From: Sphingobacteriia bacterium
Lineage (GTDB): Bacteria; Bacteroidota; Bacteroidia; Bacteroidales; UBA7960
NCBI GenBank assembly: GCA_011390785.1
Contig: JAABRR010000029.1
Coordinates: 1-58,553, forward strand
Direction of reading: 5' to 3'
Length of the DNA stretch: 58,553 nucleotides
Positions 24,530 through 33,443 of the stretch are shown one piece after another. The stretch's first letter is position 1, and each line of letters opens with the position of its first letter. The position numbers and the translations under genes are program-made. Under the pieces are notes generated by a model. The model ran no database searches. It saw only the letters and a list, made by a program, of their open reading frames with translations, and had not been told where the DNA came from.

Positions 24530-26557
24530 TTAGTTAGCGGTTTCTTTTGGTTCGATTATAAGTGTTTGCATGTTATCATCAATTTTTTGGCTATAATATC
24601 TGCGGAAACCGGAATAGTTTTGTGTTGGGATAACCCTCAACCCCCGTCTTTCTTCCCACGAAACCTGGTATCCTTTTTCCGTTTCAACAACCGTAAGCTT
24701 ATGATTCCAACGCCCCCATTGCTTTTTAACCTCATCGGGTATAAAAGATAGTTTCATATTATCAGGCAATTCAATGTTAAGGGTGGTTAAAGAGTTCAGG
24801 GTGTTATTAAAGTAAAGAGGATACCCTCGTTCAGCGGCTTGCAGGAGATTCTCATCGTTAGCTTCAAAAAGGAGTGAATTTATGATCATTTCGTCACCAA
24901 TTTTTTGGGCATAGCCAGGTATATGAATATGAGCTGATAATTCAATCGGTCGGTTGTCGATAGCATCATAACTTACACTTTCCTGCGAGATCTCCAGGTT
25001 ATCGTTTCTGAAGTATTTTTGCCAGAATAGTTTTGCATCGTCGATCTTATCGTTTTGCAGGTAAAGGTATCTGCCATATCCAGCCACTTTGAGGGTAACT
25101 ACACCAGTAAGGTCACCGTCATCATTCAGGGTTACATCATAAGTAATTCCCTTCTGGGTTTCGGTGTTTTGATCGAGCGAGAGCCAGGCATTTAATGTTG
25201 GGCTGATTATTCTACCATCTTCATTTATAAGCCGTTGTGGCAGATAACCAGCAATTGGTTTATTTACTGTTGCATCAAGAACAATTATTTGGTCTGGCCC
25301 AATTTCTAAAGCTACAGCCACATAGTTCCATTGGGTTAAAGTGGGAGAATCGCTTACAAGCCTGCCATTTTCTATGGTAGTGGCCAAAACCGGATAGGCT
25401 TTTAGTTTGAGTTTATTGAGGAGTGCCACAAGCAAAAGATTGATTTCGGCAGAATTACCAGCCCCAAGCTCAAGCACTTTTGCCGGAGAATAATCCGTAA
25501 ACAGGGAAGAGTCATCATTCCATTTTACTTTGCTGGAAATTGTTTCGAGCGCATACTGAATTTGCTCTGCCTTCGTTTCCAAAATTTGATCAGGCATTAA
25601 TTCGCCCACAACAGTGCTACAACTGTCGAGATACTTTCCAAAGTATTTATTCTTATACAAATAATCGCTTACATCCTCCCATGATGTTGTGAAATTAACA
25701 GGCTCACTATCAGGATATTGCTCAAACATAAATTCAAAGATTAAACGAGCCTGGTAGTTGCTAACATTGTCCATAAAAGGTTCCGGCTTCAAGGGTTTTA
25801 CGTTGTAGGCAACCCATCTGAAAACATTACTTTGGGCAATGACCCTGTAATAACCATTATCGACCTGCCCATAGGCACTTTCAGTTACCCGAGGTACAAC
25901 CCAACTGTCGGTTTTTTCTTCCTGCTCGATAATGTCAAGTTTAAAAGAGCCGTTATATCTTGACCGGTATGCAAAGAAGGATGGCAAATTCAGTCTGTAT
26001 TCACTGTGTAAAACCGGTATTTCGTGCTGAAATTGCCAGTGGCGCAGCTGGAACAAAAAATCGGAAGTAATCCTGTAGGTTACGTCAATTACCGAACCCA
26101 CCTTAACACCAGGCATGGCAAAAACCAGTTGTTTCATGTTATTCCCTTTATCGCGCACAAAACCATCTTTCAATTTAATCCTTTCACTAAGAACCTTTTC
26201 ATCATCAACGTTGTGAACCCAGGCCTTGAAATTATCAATTTCTTCAGTAGATCCAGCTGATTCATAAAAAGAAATAGAAAAATCACCATAATCCAGTCCC
26301 ACCTCGGTCAAAACTAAAATTCTTACCTGACGCTCAAACTGAAACTGAAAGCCTTTATCTCCATCAAATCCAAAACGACAGTCAGCAGCATCGCCCAAAA
26401 TGATAGCCGGCTCGCCCGGGTACTTTTCCTGGTAAAAGGCAAGGTCCATTTCTTCAGGTTTAATCTTTCCGGGTTTGAAAGGAAAATCGTCTGCCTTAGC
26501 AGGCATAGCAAAGCAAAAAATTAACAGAATAGTCAACAGTTTGAATTTCATAAGCAT
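24530..26557 (-). CDS. Exported DUF3857 protein with inactive transglutaminase-like domain
   Basis: 675 residues. A signal peptide ends near PAKAD (about residue 22); Met3 is an equally good start. The DUF3857 domain (about 50-240, with ERQVRILVLTEVGLDYGDFS and MPGVKVGSVIDVTYRI) precedes a transglutaminase-like region (about 320-420). At the place of the catalytic Cys the sequence is GAGNSAEINLLL, with Ser369, so the cysteine chemistry is lost although the fold (KLKLKAYPVLATT, PTLTQWNYVAVALE) is kept. It is the first gene of a two-gene operon with the Cys-intact paralogue and may form an active/inactive pair. A minus-strand TATTTTTG at 26638-26631 is a likely -7 element. Confidence 0.85.
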   Translation of the reverse strand: MLMKFKLLTILLIFCFAMPAKADDFPFKPGKIKPEEMDLAFYQEKYPGEPAIILGDAADCRFGFDGDKGFQFQFERQVRILVLTEVGLDYGDFSISFYESAGSTEEIDNFKAWVHNVDDEKVLSERIKLKDGFVRDKGNNMKQLVFAMPGVKVGSVIDVTYRITSDFLFQLRHWQFQHEIPVLHSEYRLNLPSFFAYRSRYNGSFKLDIIEQEEKTDSWVVPRVTESAYGQVDNGYYRVIAQSNVFRWVAYNVKPLKPEPFMDNVSNYQARLIFEFMFEQYPDSEPVNFTTSWEDVSDYLYKNKYFGKYLDSCSTVVGELMPDQILETKAEQIQYALETISSKVKWNDDSSLFTDYSPAKVLELGAGNSAEINLLLVALLNKLKLKAYPVLATTIENGRLVSDSPTLTQWNYVAVALEIGPDQIIVLDATVNKPIAGYLPQRLINEDGRIISPTLNAWLSLDQNTETQKGITYDVTLNDDGDLTGVVTLKVAGYGRYLYLQNDKIDDAKLFWQKYFRNDNLEISQESVSYDAIDNRPIELSAHIHIPGYAQKIGDEMIINSLLFEANDENLLQAAERGYPLYFNNTLNSLTTLNIELPDNMKLSFIPDEVKKQWGRWNHKLTVVETEKGYQVSWEERRGLRVIPTQNYSGFRRYYSQKIDDNMQTLIIEPKETAN

Positions 26558-26630
26558 TTGAATATAAAAAGATTAAAACACCCCAATGTTTCCAGGATCA
26601 TAACTATAAGTATCGAAAATCGTAATTCGC

Positions 26631-26638
26631 CAAAAATA
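26631..26638 (-). promoter_or_regulatory. -7 promoter element of the DUF3857 operon
   Basis: On the minus strand TATTTTTG matches TAnnTTTG, 74 bases before the start codon. No -33 element at the standard distance. Confidence 0.35.
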
Positions 26639-26824
26639 AATATATTTTTCATAAGTAAAAATAATTTAACAAAAAGTAAATTCTGTATAATGGATTTAAT
26701 TTTTGAGAAACTGAAAACGCACTCTTAAAAAATTTAGTATTTATATTAACGCTTAATGTGGTAATAATAATTAAAAATTATAATTTTACCCGTCAACCTA
26801 ATAACTTACTAAAAGCAAACCACT

Positions 26825-28435
26825 ATGAATCAACGTACATCTTTATTGCTTGCTGCAGGAGTAGTTGCAACTATGGCATCATGTAATCAAAAAAAGGAAA
26901 CAGAAAAAGGGCCTCCCAACATTCTTTTCATCATGTCTGATGATCATGCCTACCAGGCCATCAGCGCCTACCAGGATCATCTGATTCAAACACCCAATAT
27001 CGATAGACTGGCCAAAGAAGGGATATTGTTTACGAATGCCTGTGTTACCAACTCTATTTGTGCACCTTCGCGGGCGGTGATTCTAACGGGTAAGCATAGC
27101 CATATCAACGGTAAGATTGATAACCATTCGCCCTTTGATACTACCAATGTTACATTTCCACGTTTATTTCAGCAGGCTGGCTATCAAACCGCTATGTTTG
27201 GGAAATTACATTTTGGCAATAATCCCAGCGGGGTAGATGTTTTTAAAATACTTCCCGGACAAGGTAATTATATCAATCCTGAGTTTATCACCAATGATGG
27301 CAACATAACGGTAGAAGGCTACACTACCGATGTAATTACTGATTTTACACTCGACTGGTTTAAAAATCAGCGTGATGCAGATAAACCTTTCCTTACATTC
27401 TATCTTCATAAAGCCCCGCATCGTCCGTGGTGGCCACACTGGGAAGATTTTGAAGAGTGGAGCAAAAAAACATTTCCTGAGCCCGAAACTTTATTTGACG
27501 ATTATTCCAACCGTGGTACGGCTGCCAAAACTGCTGAGATGAATCTCTTGCACCATATGAGATATAGCCACGACAGCAAGATACGACCTTCAACACTGGA
27601 AGAAATGGGTGATGTGAAGCCCCATGTTCCACCATATGAATGGGGTTTTAGCGGGCCCTACGAAAATCGCGTAAATGATGTCCAGCGTGCTTATTATGAG
27701 CCGGTGCTTGATAGCCTGAACAACTGGTTCAAGGCCAATTGGCCCGGTATGACTGACGAGGAGAAAATGAGTTGGAAATACCAGCGCTATATGCAGGATT
27801 ATCTTGCTACAATTGCTTCTGTTGACGAAAATGTGGGGCGTGTTCTCGATTATCTTGATGAAAGTGGTTTGGCCGATAATACCATTGTAGTTTACACTTC
27901 CGACCAGGGGTTCTACCTCGGAGAGCATGGCTGGTTTGATAAGCGCTTTATTTATGACGAATCCTTCAAAACTCCCCTTTTGATACGCTGGCCGGGCACG
28001 ATAGAACCAGGTTCTGTTTCTACCAAAATGGTGCAGAATCTCGATTTTGCCCAAACCTTTCTTGAAGCTGCGGGTTTGGAGCAAACCGGCGATATGCAGG
28101 GAGAAAGCATCATGCCTATACTTAACGGCAACGAAGAAGAGTTTACCCGCGAAGCGGTCTATTATCATTACTATGAATATCCATCAGTACACATGGTAAA
28201 ACGTCACTATGGTATTGTTACTGAAGAGTATAAGCTGGCTCATTTCTATTATGATGTTGATGAATGGGAATTGTACGATCGTAAAAATGATCCCAATGAA
28301 GTTAGAAATGTTTATAATGACCCTGAATATGCTGATGTTGTAGCGAAATTAACTGCAGAACTTGCCGACATGCGGGCCTACTATGGCGATAGTGAAGAGT
28401 TGGATCAGAAATACATCTTACAGTATCGACAATAA
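26825..28435 (+). CDS. Type I (formylglycine-dependent) sulfatase lipoprotein
   Basis: 536 residues. The lipobox is MASC with Cys19 in a typical lipoprotein signal. The S1-family sulfatase motifs follow: NILFIMSDDHAYQAIS with the metal-binding Asp pair, TPNIDRLAKEG, NSICAPSRAVILTGKHS with the modifiable Cys79 in CxPSR context, MFGKLHFG, and TIVVYTSDQGFYLGEHGWFDKR with the second metal Asp. The enzyme removes sulfate esters from a carbohydrate in the periplasm or at the surface. It needs a maturase, and none is seen in the window (the SUMF1-fold lipoprotein lacks catalytic Cys and the radical activase at 51656 belongs to a glycyl radical enzyme). Convergent with the GH78 rhamnosidase, suggesting a sulfated rhamnan as substrate. 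Confidence 0.93.
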   Translation: MNQRTSLLLAAGVVATMASCNQKKETEKGPPNILFIMSDDHAYQAISAYQDHLIQTPNIDRLAKEGILFTNACVTNSICAPSRAVILTGKHSHINGKIDNHSPFDTTNVTFPRLFQQAGYQTAMFGKLHFGNNPSGVDVFKILPGQGNYINPEFITNDGNITVEGYTTDVITDFTLDWFKNQRDADKPFLTFYLHKAPHRPWWPHWEDFEEWSKKTFPEPETLFDDYSNRGTAAKTAEMNLLHHMRYSHDSKIRPSTLEEMGDVKPHVPPYEWGFSGPYENRVNDVQRAYYEPVLDSLNNWFKANWPGMTDEEKMSWKYQRYMQDYLATIASVDENVGRVLDYLDESGLADNTIVVYTSDQGFYLGEHGWFDKRFIYDESFKTPLLIRWPGTIEPGSVSTKMVQNLDFAQTFLEAAGLEQTGDMQGESIMPILNGNEEEFTREAVYYHYYEYPSVHMVKRHYGIVTEEYKLAHFYYDVDEWELYDRKNDPNEVRNVYNDPEYADVVAKLTAELADMRAYYGDSEELDQKYILQYRQ

Positions 28436-28514
28436 AACTTTAAGGCGAAGCTAAAAATCGCATCTTAATCTTTTTACAATTTGTGATTTATCGCAATGTG
28501 ATGCTCAGAAATCA

Positions 28515-31500
28515 TTAATTCAGAGCCTTTAACCTATTGTTAAGTTTCTCTTTATCAATATCTTTGGAAACAATATCCAGGGGTAATGATTTGAGTCCTT
28601 TCTCAAGTGAGAAGTTCATTATCTGACTCAACCATAGTGAGTTATAAATACCTGGAAGTTCTTCTGCCAGAATTTGCCGTGCTTTTTCATCAGCCATCAG
28701 CACAGCAGTTTTGGTTTCCAGACTAAAGGGCAGGTATCCGTCAGCTCTATGAGTTTCTGCCTCCCAATACCAGTCAGGAAAATTTTCAACAGAGTAAGTA
28801 AAATGGTAATTCCCCGATCCAACTTTTATTGAAACACTTCCGTCCTCTTCTTCAATTTTACTATTTGGAAGAGCTTCAGTAAGTAAAAGATTTCCTGATT
28901 TTATCATATTTAGCCTGGCAAATGGTAAAACAACGGTTGCCGTGGTATTGGCAGGTATGGTTGTTTCAAGAATGAATTGGCCATTTTTAACCATCCATTC
29001 AGAATGGATAGTTCCGTAAAGAGTCTTACGGGATGCCCTGGCATGGGTGAGGCCACCGCCAGGATTGGGTGCTACCAATATTGACCTGTATCCGGGTTCT
29101 GCGGCTTTGATACCGGCTACAGTTTCATAAAACCACAATCCAATGGCACCATAGGCATAGTGGTTTAAGGAGTTCATTCCTGCATTTTGGAAAGTGCTGT
29201 CAGATTTGATTCCATCCCAGCGTTCCCAGATTGTGGTAGCTCCCATGGTCACGGGGTAAAGCCATGATGGATATTGGGTTCGCTGCATCAGCTGATAGGC
29301 TTCTTTCTGATAATCCAACCGGCTAAGGGTAGGGTTGAGATAGGGTGTGCCGAGAAATCCCGTTGTAAGATGCCCGTGACGACGTACTTCATTGACAAAA
29401 TATTGAGCCGTGTTACCCCTAAGATCATCGGGTACAAGACCAAAGTTTAATGCCAGCAGGTAAGCTGTTTGTGTATCGGAGCTCAGACGACCATTGGGTG
29501 TAATAAATTCATTGCGAAAGGCGGTTTTGATTCTCTCAAGCAGAATGTTGTAGTAGTTAACATCATCGGGTTTATTCAGTATTTTTGCAATCTTAAGCAT
29601 AAGGGATGTGGAGCCGGCATAAAAGGCAGTGGCAATAAGATCAGTATGGGTGTGGGCTCCCTGGTAGTCTGATCGGTAAATCGTGGCGTATGCCAGCCAG
29701 TCACCAAAGTGGTAATCGCCATTCCACACGTGTGGATCCCCAAAGCGGGCTGCCCTTGTTCCCATATAGCTGATCCATTTTTTCATGCTTTCATACTGCA
29801 TTTCCAGAATACGGGTATCACCATATGCCTGGTACAATGACCAGGGAACAAAAACTGATGCATCAGCCCAGCCGGCAGCACCAACAGCACTTTCTCCCAA
29901 TACGTTGGGTATAACATGCGGTACTGCACCGTTTTCTAGTTGGTCTGCTCTCAGATCGGCCAGCCAACGAGTCAAAAAACCGGCTGTAAACATATTGGAA
30001 TTGGCTGTGGAGACAAAAACCTGGATATCGCCTGTCCATCCCAAACGTTCATCGCGTTGGGGGCAATCTGTAGGTACATCCAGAAAGTTGCCTTTCTGAC
30101 CCCATACAATATTGTGCTGCAATTGATTAATTAAGGGGTTAGAACAGTCGAAATGTCCCGTAGGCTCCATATCAGAATGGATGGCTATGGCAGTGAAGGC
30201 ATCTTTATCTTCAAAATTGCCGGGATAGCCGCTCACAGCAACGTATCTGAAACCCTGGAAAGTAAAAACCGGCTCCCATATTTCTGTTTGTTCTCCTCTT
30301 AAAATGTAGACATTGGTTTGATCAGCACTTCTTAAATTTCCCGTATAGAAATTGCCATATTTGTCAAGTGTTTCAGCATGTCTGATCTTAACTTTGGACC
30401 CCTTATCTCCCTGCACCTTTAATCTGACATAGCCTACAAGGTTTTGCCCAAAATCAATAACAGTATCGCCTTGCGGCGTTACAAAAGCAGAGACCGGTTG
30501 AATTTCCTGAATTTTCTTTACCGGGGGTGCTTGTGGAGTAACAAGATCCAGACTTTTTTCGGGCATACCGATACAGAACTGCCAGTCAGTGTCAACATAA
30601 CCGGCTCGGCTCCAACCTTCTTTTTCAAGTCTTGCATCGTAGTATTCCCCATTATAAATATCTGATTTTAAAACAGGTCCTGTTGTTGCTTTCCACGTTG
30701 GATCAGTAGATATTATTTGGGTATCACCATTGGAGTAGGTAATAGTTATCATTGCCTTTAATGCCAGTTTATCACCATAATAGTTTTTTTGTGTTCCCCA
30801 GCCGATATATCCCCGGTACCAGCCATCTCCCAGCATAAAGCCAATAGCATTATTGCCTGAATGGAGCATTTCTGTGATATCATAGGTTTGATATTGTATT
30901 CTGCTTGCATATGCTGTCCATCCCGGTGTGAAGAGTTGATCTCCTACTTTTTTGCCGTTTAGCTCTGCCTGATACAATCCAAGACTGGTGGCATACAATC
31001 TTGCAGAAGCTATCCTGCCACGTGTAGAAAAGTCCTTTCGAATCATGGCAACAGGCTCTGATTTTGTTTTGTCTTCTTCCCATGGTATACCAATCCATTG
31101 CCCTGTCCACTCATCCTGGTTTAAGATACCCGTTTCAAACCACGCCGTTTCGCTCCATGCTGATTGACGGCCATGATTATCCCAGATCCTAACACGCCAG
31201 AAATAGCGGGTGGTTGATTGTAACTCATTTCCATCATAAGCCACATGAATGGATTGGGCAGAGGGGAATCTATCTGTATCCCAAACGATCGACCTGCGAC
31301 TAAAGTTATTTTGAGTTGCAACCTGAATCTGGTAATGGGTTTGAAGTGTGTTGGGAACCGGCGTCTCTGACAACCAGTAAAACCTTGGAGCCAATTGGTC
31401 AATCCCCAGTGGATTTTTCATGTATTCAGTCATTAGTTCCACTGGCAATAACTGATTACGTCCCTGTTGGGCCTGGCTTTGAGCAATACCTGAGATAAGT

Positions 31501-31538
31501 ATCAGGTGTATTGCCGCCATAATAAATTGTCTTTTCAT
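28515..31538 (-). CDS. Alpha-L-rhamnosidase, GH78, full domain set
   Basis: 1007 residues. A signal peptide ends near SQAQQ (about residue 23). Domain order is that of classical Bacteroides GH78 enzymes: a fibronectin-like segment (LMTEYMKNPLGIDQLAPRFYW), Bac_rhamnosid_N (about 180-330), a concanavalin-like domain (about 340-450), the (alpha/alpha)6-barrel (about 460-810) and a C-terminal beta-sandwich. The active-site block is PTDCPQRDERLGWTGDIQ, with Asp496 and the general acid Glu497. It also keeps the downstream NHYAYGAIGLWFYETVAGI block. The enzyme hydrolyses terminal alpha-L-rhamnose. About 130 extra residues at the C-terminus are not part of the usual family. No promoter match is seen in the 44 bp between this gene and the upstream sheath gene, so they may be co-transcribed. 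Confidence 0.93.
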   Translation of the reverse strand: MKRQFIMAAIHLILISGIAQSQAQQGRNQLLPVELMTEYMKNPLGIDQLAPRFYWLSETPVPNTLQTHYQIQVATQNNFSRRSIVWDTDRFPSAQSIHVAYDGNELQSTTRYFWRVRIWDNHGRQSAWSETAWFETGILNQDEWTGQWIGIPWEEDKTKSEPVAMIRKDFSTRGRIASARLYATSLGLYQAELNGKKVGDQLFTPGWTAYASRIQYQTYDITEMLHSGNNAIGFMLGDGWYRGYIGWGTQKNYYGDKLALKAMITITYSNGDTQIISTDPTWKATTGPVLKSDIYNGEYYDARLEKEGWSRAGYVDTDWQFCIGMPEKSLDLVTPQAPPVKKIQEIQPVSAFVTPQGDTVIDFGQNLVGYVRLKVQGDKGSKVKIRHAETLDKYGNFYTGNLRSADQTNVYILRGEQTEIWEPVFTFQGFRYVAVSGYPGNFEDKDAFTAIAIHSDMEPTGHFDCSNPLINQLQHNIVWGQKGNFLDVPTDCPQRDERLGWTGDIQVFVSTANSNMFTAGFLTRWLADLRADQLENGAVPHVIPNVLGESAVGAAGWADASVFVPWSLYQAYGDTRILEMQYESMKKWISYMGTRAARFGDPHVWNGDYHFGDWLAYATIYRSDYQGAHTHTDLIATAFYAGSTSLMLKIAKILNKPDDVNYYNILLERIKTAFRNEFITPNGRLSSDTQTAYLLALNFGLVPDDLRGNTAQYFVNEVRRHGHLTTGFLGTPYLNPTLSRLDYQKEAYQLMQRTQYPSWLYPVTMGATTIWERWDGIKSDSTFQNAGMNSLNHYAYGAIGLWFYETVAGIKAAEPGYRSILVAPNPGGGLTHARASRKTLYGTIHSEWMVKNGQFILETTIPANTTATVVLPFARLNMIKSGNLLLTEALPNSKIEEEDGSVSIKVGSGNYHFTYSVENFPDWYWEAETHRADGYLPFSLETKTAVLMADEKARQILAEELPGIYNSLWLSQIMNFSLEKGLKSLPLDIVSKDIDKEKLNNRLKALN

Positions 31539-31582
31539 AGTTTTGATATTTGGAATTAATGTGCAGTATGAATTATTCTATA

Positions 31583-33094
31583 TTATGTATTTTTTATTTC
31601 CTGGGTAATCTTTAAAATAGTGAATTCTGCCGGTCTTACCAATGACATTCCCATTTCAACGATCATCCTTCCTTCATTAATATCAGTAGCAGTCATTGTT
31701 TGCCCAAGTCCAACCCGAACAAAGAAAACTTCCCTGGGAACAGCACCTGCCAGAGCACCGGCATGCCATTGGGTTATGAAAAAGTTTTCTATCAATGCTC
31801 TTGCTTTGGTCCAGGTATTGGCATCGTTGGGTTCAAAAGCGTAAATTCCCAAAGCTTTTTTTACGCTTTCTCTCACCATATTAAAATAAAGGCGAATATT
31901 GATGTATTTCCATTCAGGATCATTCCCTGCCATTGTGCGAGCTCCCCAAACCAAATTACCAAGGCCGGGAAATAGTCTTATTGCGTTGATGGACTTACCC
32001 GATCTGCTAACGGTCATTTCACGTTGTCCTTGTTGATCAATTTTTACCATTAAATCCACTACAGAATTCAAACTTACATTGGCCGGAGCTTTCCATACAC
32101 CACGACTATTATCTACCATAGCATAAATGCCTGCCATAGCAGAAGATGGAGGGAGAATGACTTTGAAACTGTCCATCTCACTTTTTATGATTTGATACAA
32201 TGGATAATAGGAATGGTATAGAGATTCCTGAGGATTCTCAATTTCGTTTTGGCCGGGTGCCGGGTATTTTCTGAGTACTTTAACTGTATTAAGCGGTTTA
32301 TGGTTGCAAGAAACCGGGATAAGATTTTCATCAGCATGCCAGGGTAGGCTTGTTTGAAGCCAGGGGAAGTAAACGGCTCCGAATGATAGATTGTTATTCC
32401 CGATTCCGGTTCGGAAATTTTCAGCCAGAGTGCCTTTACCGGTAGCGTAATTCATGTCTATCCTGCCTGCTTTAAAATCTGTTTTTTGCAGTTGATTGGA
32501 AAGGTTGAGATAAACATCTGCAATAACAATCCTGTCCATAAGATCTGCAGACTGTTTAAGAGCGCGGGTATACAGATTATAAAAATCGGTTTCAGAAAGG
32601 GAAGGAGCATCTGGGAAAAGTATGATGGTGGGATCATCTTCAACACGAACAGCTTCCAAAGCTTTTTCCATAGCCTTTGCATTGGAAAAAACAGCATTTT
32701 CATATTTGCCACATGAAACAATATAGCAAGACCTGCCCCCATTATTAAAGTACATTTGCAGGCAATAATACATGCGAAATTGCAGGCTATCAAATGGATC
32801 GTTGATGGGCCCATCCAGTATGAAATTTCCGCTTGTATCCCTATTAATTAAAATACCATCAGAAGGGTTGTTGCCATTGGTAAATTGAGTTTGAGGAGCG
32901 GAACCAAAAATCTGAATATATTCTAAAAGAGATGTAATCCGCCGGGGTTTATTCACCAGCAAGTTTCCATTCCATGTATCATTTTCGGTATATCCAATAA
33001 AAGCGGGTATAGAAGTCTCAACCGGGATTACTTTAGGTGGGGAAAGAGATTTTTCGTTAATATAAATGCCTGGAGTTCGGTATTTTTTTGCCAT
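31583..33094 (-). CDS. Orphan contractile-tail sheath protein (phage tail sheath family)
   Basis: 503 residues. The N-terminus RTPGIYINEKSLSPP and the following SIPAFIGYTE are the classic start of T4-type/eCIS sheath proteins. The C-terminal part has VWGARTMAG, KYINIRLYFNMVRESVKKAL, FEPNDANTWTKARALIENF, LAGAVPREVFFVRVG and MSLVRPAEFTILKI, all sheath C-domain signatures. Sheath proteins polymerise around a tube and contract to inject. No tube, baseplate, spike, tape-measure or ATPase gene lies within the window, so this is isolated. It has its own -7 element and is followed 44 bp later by the GH78 rhamnosidase on the same strand. It could be a scavenged sheath, a partner of an eCIS encoded elsewhere or a repurposed structural protein. 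Confidence 0.9.
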   Translation of the reverse strand: MAKKYRTPGIYINEKSLSPPKVIPVETSIPAFIGYTENDTWNGNLLVNKPRRITSLLEYIQIFGSAPQTQFTNGNNPSDGILINRDTSGNFILDGPINDPFDSLQFRMYYCLQMYFNNGGRSCYIVSCGKYENAVFSNAKAMEKALEAVRVEDDPTIILFPDAPSLSETDFYNLYTRALKQSADLMDRIVIADVYLNLSNQLQKTDFKAGRIDMNYATGKGTLAENFRTGIGNNNLSFGAVYFPWLQTSLPWHADENLIPVSCNHKPLNTVKVLRKYPAPGQNEIENPQESLYHSYYPLYQIIKSEMDSFKVILPPSSAMAGIYAMVDNSRGVWKAPANVSLNSVVDLMVKIDQQGQREMTVSRSGKSINAIRLFPGLGNLVWGARTMAGNDPEWKYINIRLYFNMVRESVKKALGIYAFEPNDANTWTKARALIENFFITQWHAGALAGAVPREVFFVRVGLGQTMTATDINEGRMIVEMGMSLVRPAEFTILKITQEIKNT

Positions 33095-33116
33095 TTTATT
33101 CTAATAAAGTTTAATA

Positions 33117-33124
33117 CAAAGTTA
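33117..33124 (-). promoter_or_regulatory. -7 promoter element of the sheath gene
   Basis: Minus-strand TAACTTTG matches TAnnTTTG and lies 23 bases before the start codon; a TTTG (33152-33149) lies 24 bases further upstream. Confidence 0.5.
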
Positions 33125-33396
33125 TTTGAATAATATTAAGTATACTGTCAAATGAATTTTACTGGCTGAAATCATATAAGTTTGTATTTATATTTAATCT
33201 AATAGCAGTTGTTAAAATAATTTCTGCAAGAAAACTCAAGAATTTTTCTGGTGCCTGATAAGAAAGCGTCAAGTGCAACGCAGCAATGGGCGTTTTCTTG
33301 TAACCGCTAAATCGCTTTTTGTCCTAAATGCATATAAAGGGTATCTGCTGTTACAAAGTATACTGCAAACAATATCATCAGAATTAGATATTTCTT

Positions 33397-33404
33397 TATC
33401 TTCG
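33397..33404 (+). promoter_or_regulatory. -7-like element of the deacetylase gene
   Basis: TATCTTCG, a TAnnTTTG variant also seen before the nikR-like gene (TACCTTCG), lies 40 bases before the start codon. Confidence 0.35.
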
Positions 33405-33443
33405 TAATCTGGAAAACTAAACCAACCCTTTAATCTACCTGCC

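Larger units (their letters stand above)
33095..33443. other. 349-bp divergent intergenic region, sheath gene / deacetylase gene
   Basis: The region is AT-rich on the left and more balanced on the right. It holds a minus-strand TAACTTTG (33124-33117), a perfect -7 element 23 bases before the sheath start codon, and a plus-strand TATCTTCG (33397-33404), a -7-like element 40 bases before the deacetylase start. An overlapping minus-strand frame has no support as a gene. Confidence 0.5.

Noticed and set aside
31583-33094. Prophage
   Set aside because: A single sheath gene without capsid, portal, terminase, integrase or lysis genes; neighbours are chromosomal catabolic genes.
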